Assembly: GCF_900106535.1 (NCBI RefSeq) | Contig: NZ_FNOH01000006.1 | Coordinates: 372,001 to 436,000, forward strand | Direction of reading: 5' to 3' | DNA: 64,000 nt | Origin: Myxococcus xanthus | Lineage (GTDB): Bacteria; Myxococcota; Myxococcia; Myxococcales; Myxococcaceae | Shown here: positions 63,829-64,000 of the stretch, one piece after another | Layout of the letters: the number at the start of each line of letters is the position of its first letter | Numbering within the stretch: the stretch's first letter is position 1 | Notes under the pieces: model-generated | The model's input: the letters and a program-made list of their open reading frames with translations, nothing else | Databases searched by the model: none | What the model was told of the DNA's origin: nothing | Program-made: the position numbers and the translations under genes

Positions 63829-64000
63829 CAGTGCGCCTCCTCATCCGGGGTCAGGGCCACCGGGCCGTTGATTCCGCAGTTCGACGCGCCGAAGACGTTG
63901 TCGGGGTCGATGGCGGCCTTGACCTTGCGGTTGAGGGCCAGTGCGGCCTCCGAGTACACCTCGGGCAGGAAGTCGCGGCGAATCTTCCCGACGCCGTGGT
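63828..64000 (-). CDS. agpS: alkyl-DHAP synthase-like FAD enzyme, C-terminus
   Basis: Only the last 56 residues are in the window. The visible tail (DFLPEVYSEAALALNRKVKAAIDPDNVFG, quoted in two parts: DFLPEVYSEAALALNRK and AAIDPDNVFGASN) matches the C-terminal end of FAD-linked alkyldihydroxyacetonephosphate synthases and related VAO-type oxidases, which make the ether bond of ether lipids by replacing the acyl group of acyl-DHAP with a fatty alcohol. It is the first visible gene of the operon, one base overlapping ElbD. The rest lies beyond the right edge. Confidence 0.7.
   Translation of the reverse strand, partial: HGVGKIRRDFLPEVYSEAALALNRKVKAAIDPDNVFGASNCGINGPVALTPDEEAH

Overview
The window is GC-rich, densely coded, double-stranded accessory/core bacterial chromosome with strongly G/C-biased third codon positions. 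Its gene content points to a myxobacterium close to Myxococcus: many Myxobacteria-style secreted lipoproteins, a solitary MazF-type toxin about 18-20 kb from an ElbD-like ether-lipid enzyme and an alkyl-DHAP synthase (from memory mazF-mx and elbD are MXAN_1659 and MXAN_1676 in M. xanthus), SUKH-type proteins, an ECF sigma/anti-sigma pair and a membrane pyrophosphatase. No rRNA, tRNA, CRISPR array or intact mobile element was seen.

Layout. 0-11.3 kb: tail of an unknown gene, a cold-shock protein, a WYL regulator divergent from a family B DNA polymerase, a two-gene membrane operon, a zinc-ribbon membrane protein, an active/inactive pair of M16 peptidases and three immunity-like proteins (two SUKH-like). 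11.3-20.2 kb: secreted proteins, namely a GH18 chitinase with a tetranucleotide repeat in its leader, and two head-to-head paralogous beta-helix lipoproteins, then an acetyltransferase. 20.3-28.1 kb: a KimA-like potassium transporter, a decayed sugar-nucleotide locus (a chimeric methyltransferase/epimerase remnant followed by a CDP-paratose-epimerase-like gene lacking its expected catalytic tyrosine), a GT39-type mannosyl/arabinosyl transferase and two exported proteins. 28.1-34.4 kb: small-molecule enzymes and regulators (Rrf2 regulator, epoxide hydrolase, a GFA relic, YhhN, macro domain, DinB, DUF2652, carboxylesterase). 34.7-40.6 kb: trypsin-like protease, a lipoprotein with helix-hairpin-helix motifs, a TetR-desaturase operon with a clear operator, and two tandem Cys-rich mini-lipoproteins. 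40.6-50.2 kb: WD40 protein, MazF toxin beside a truncated SRPBCC gene, anti-sigma/sigma pair, MFS exporter, phosphatase, and a dienelactone-hydrolase/GlxA-type divergent pair. 50.3-64 kb: a giant polysaccharide-lyase-like lipoprotein, the K+-dependent-type membrane pyrophosphatase, an Imm26/LRR-like protein and the ether-lipid operon (agpS-elbD-SDR) running off the right edge.

How parts may work together. The right-hand operon is the clearest pathway: an alkyl-DHAP synthase, a fused fatty-acyl reductase/acyltransferase and an SDR reductase, all overlapping by 1-4 bases, fit ether-lipid synthesis linked to developmental lipid bodies in myxobacteria. The nearby solitary MazF would fit a developmental setting too. 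Many other genes encode exported enzymes for predation or matrix remodelling (chitinase, protease, polysaccharide lyase). Several truncated genes (22.5, 29.7, 32.6, 43.2 and 57.1 kb) show that this segment has been reshuffled by deletion and gene replacement.
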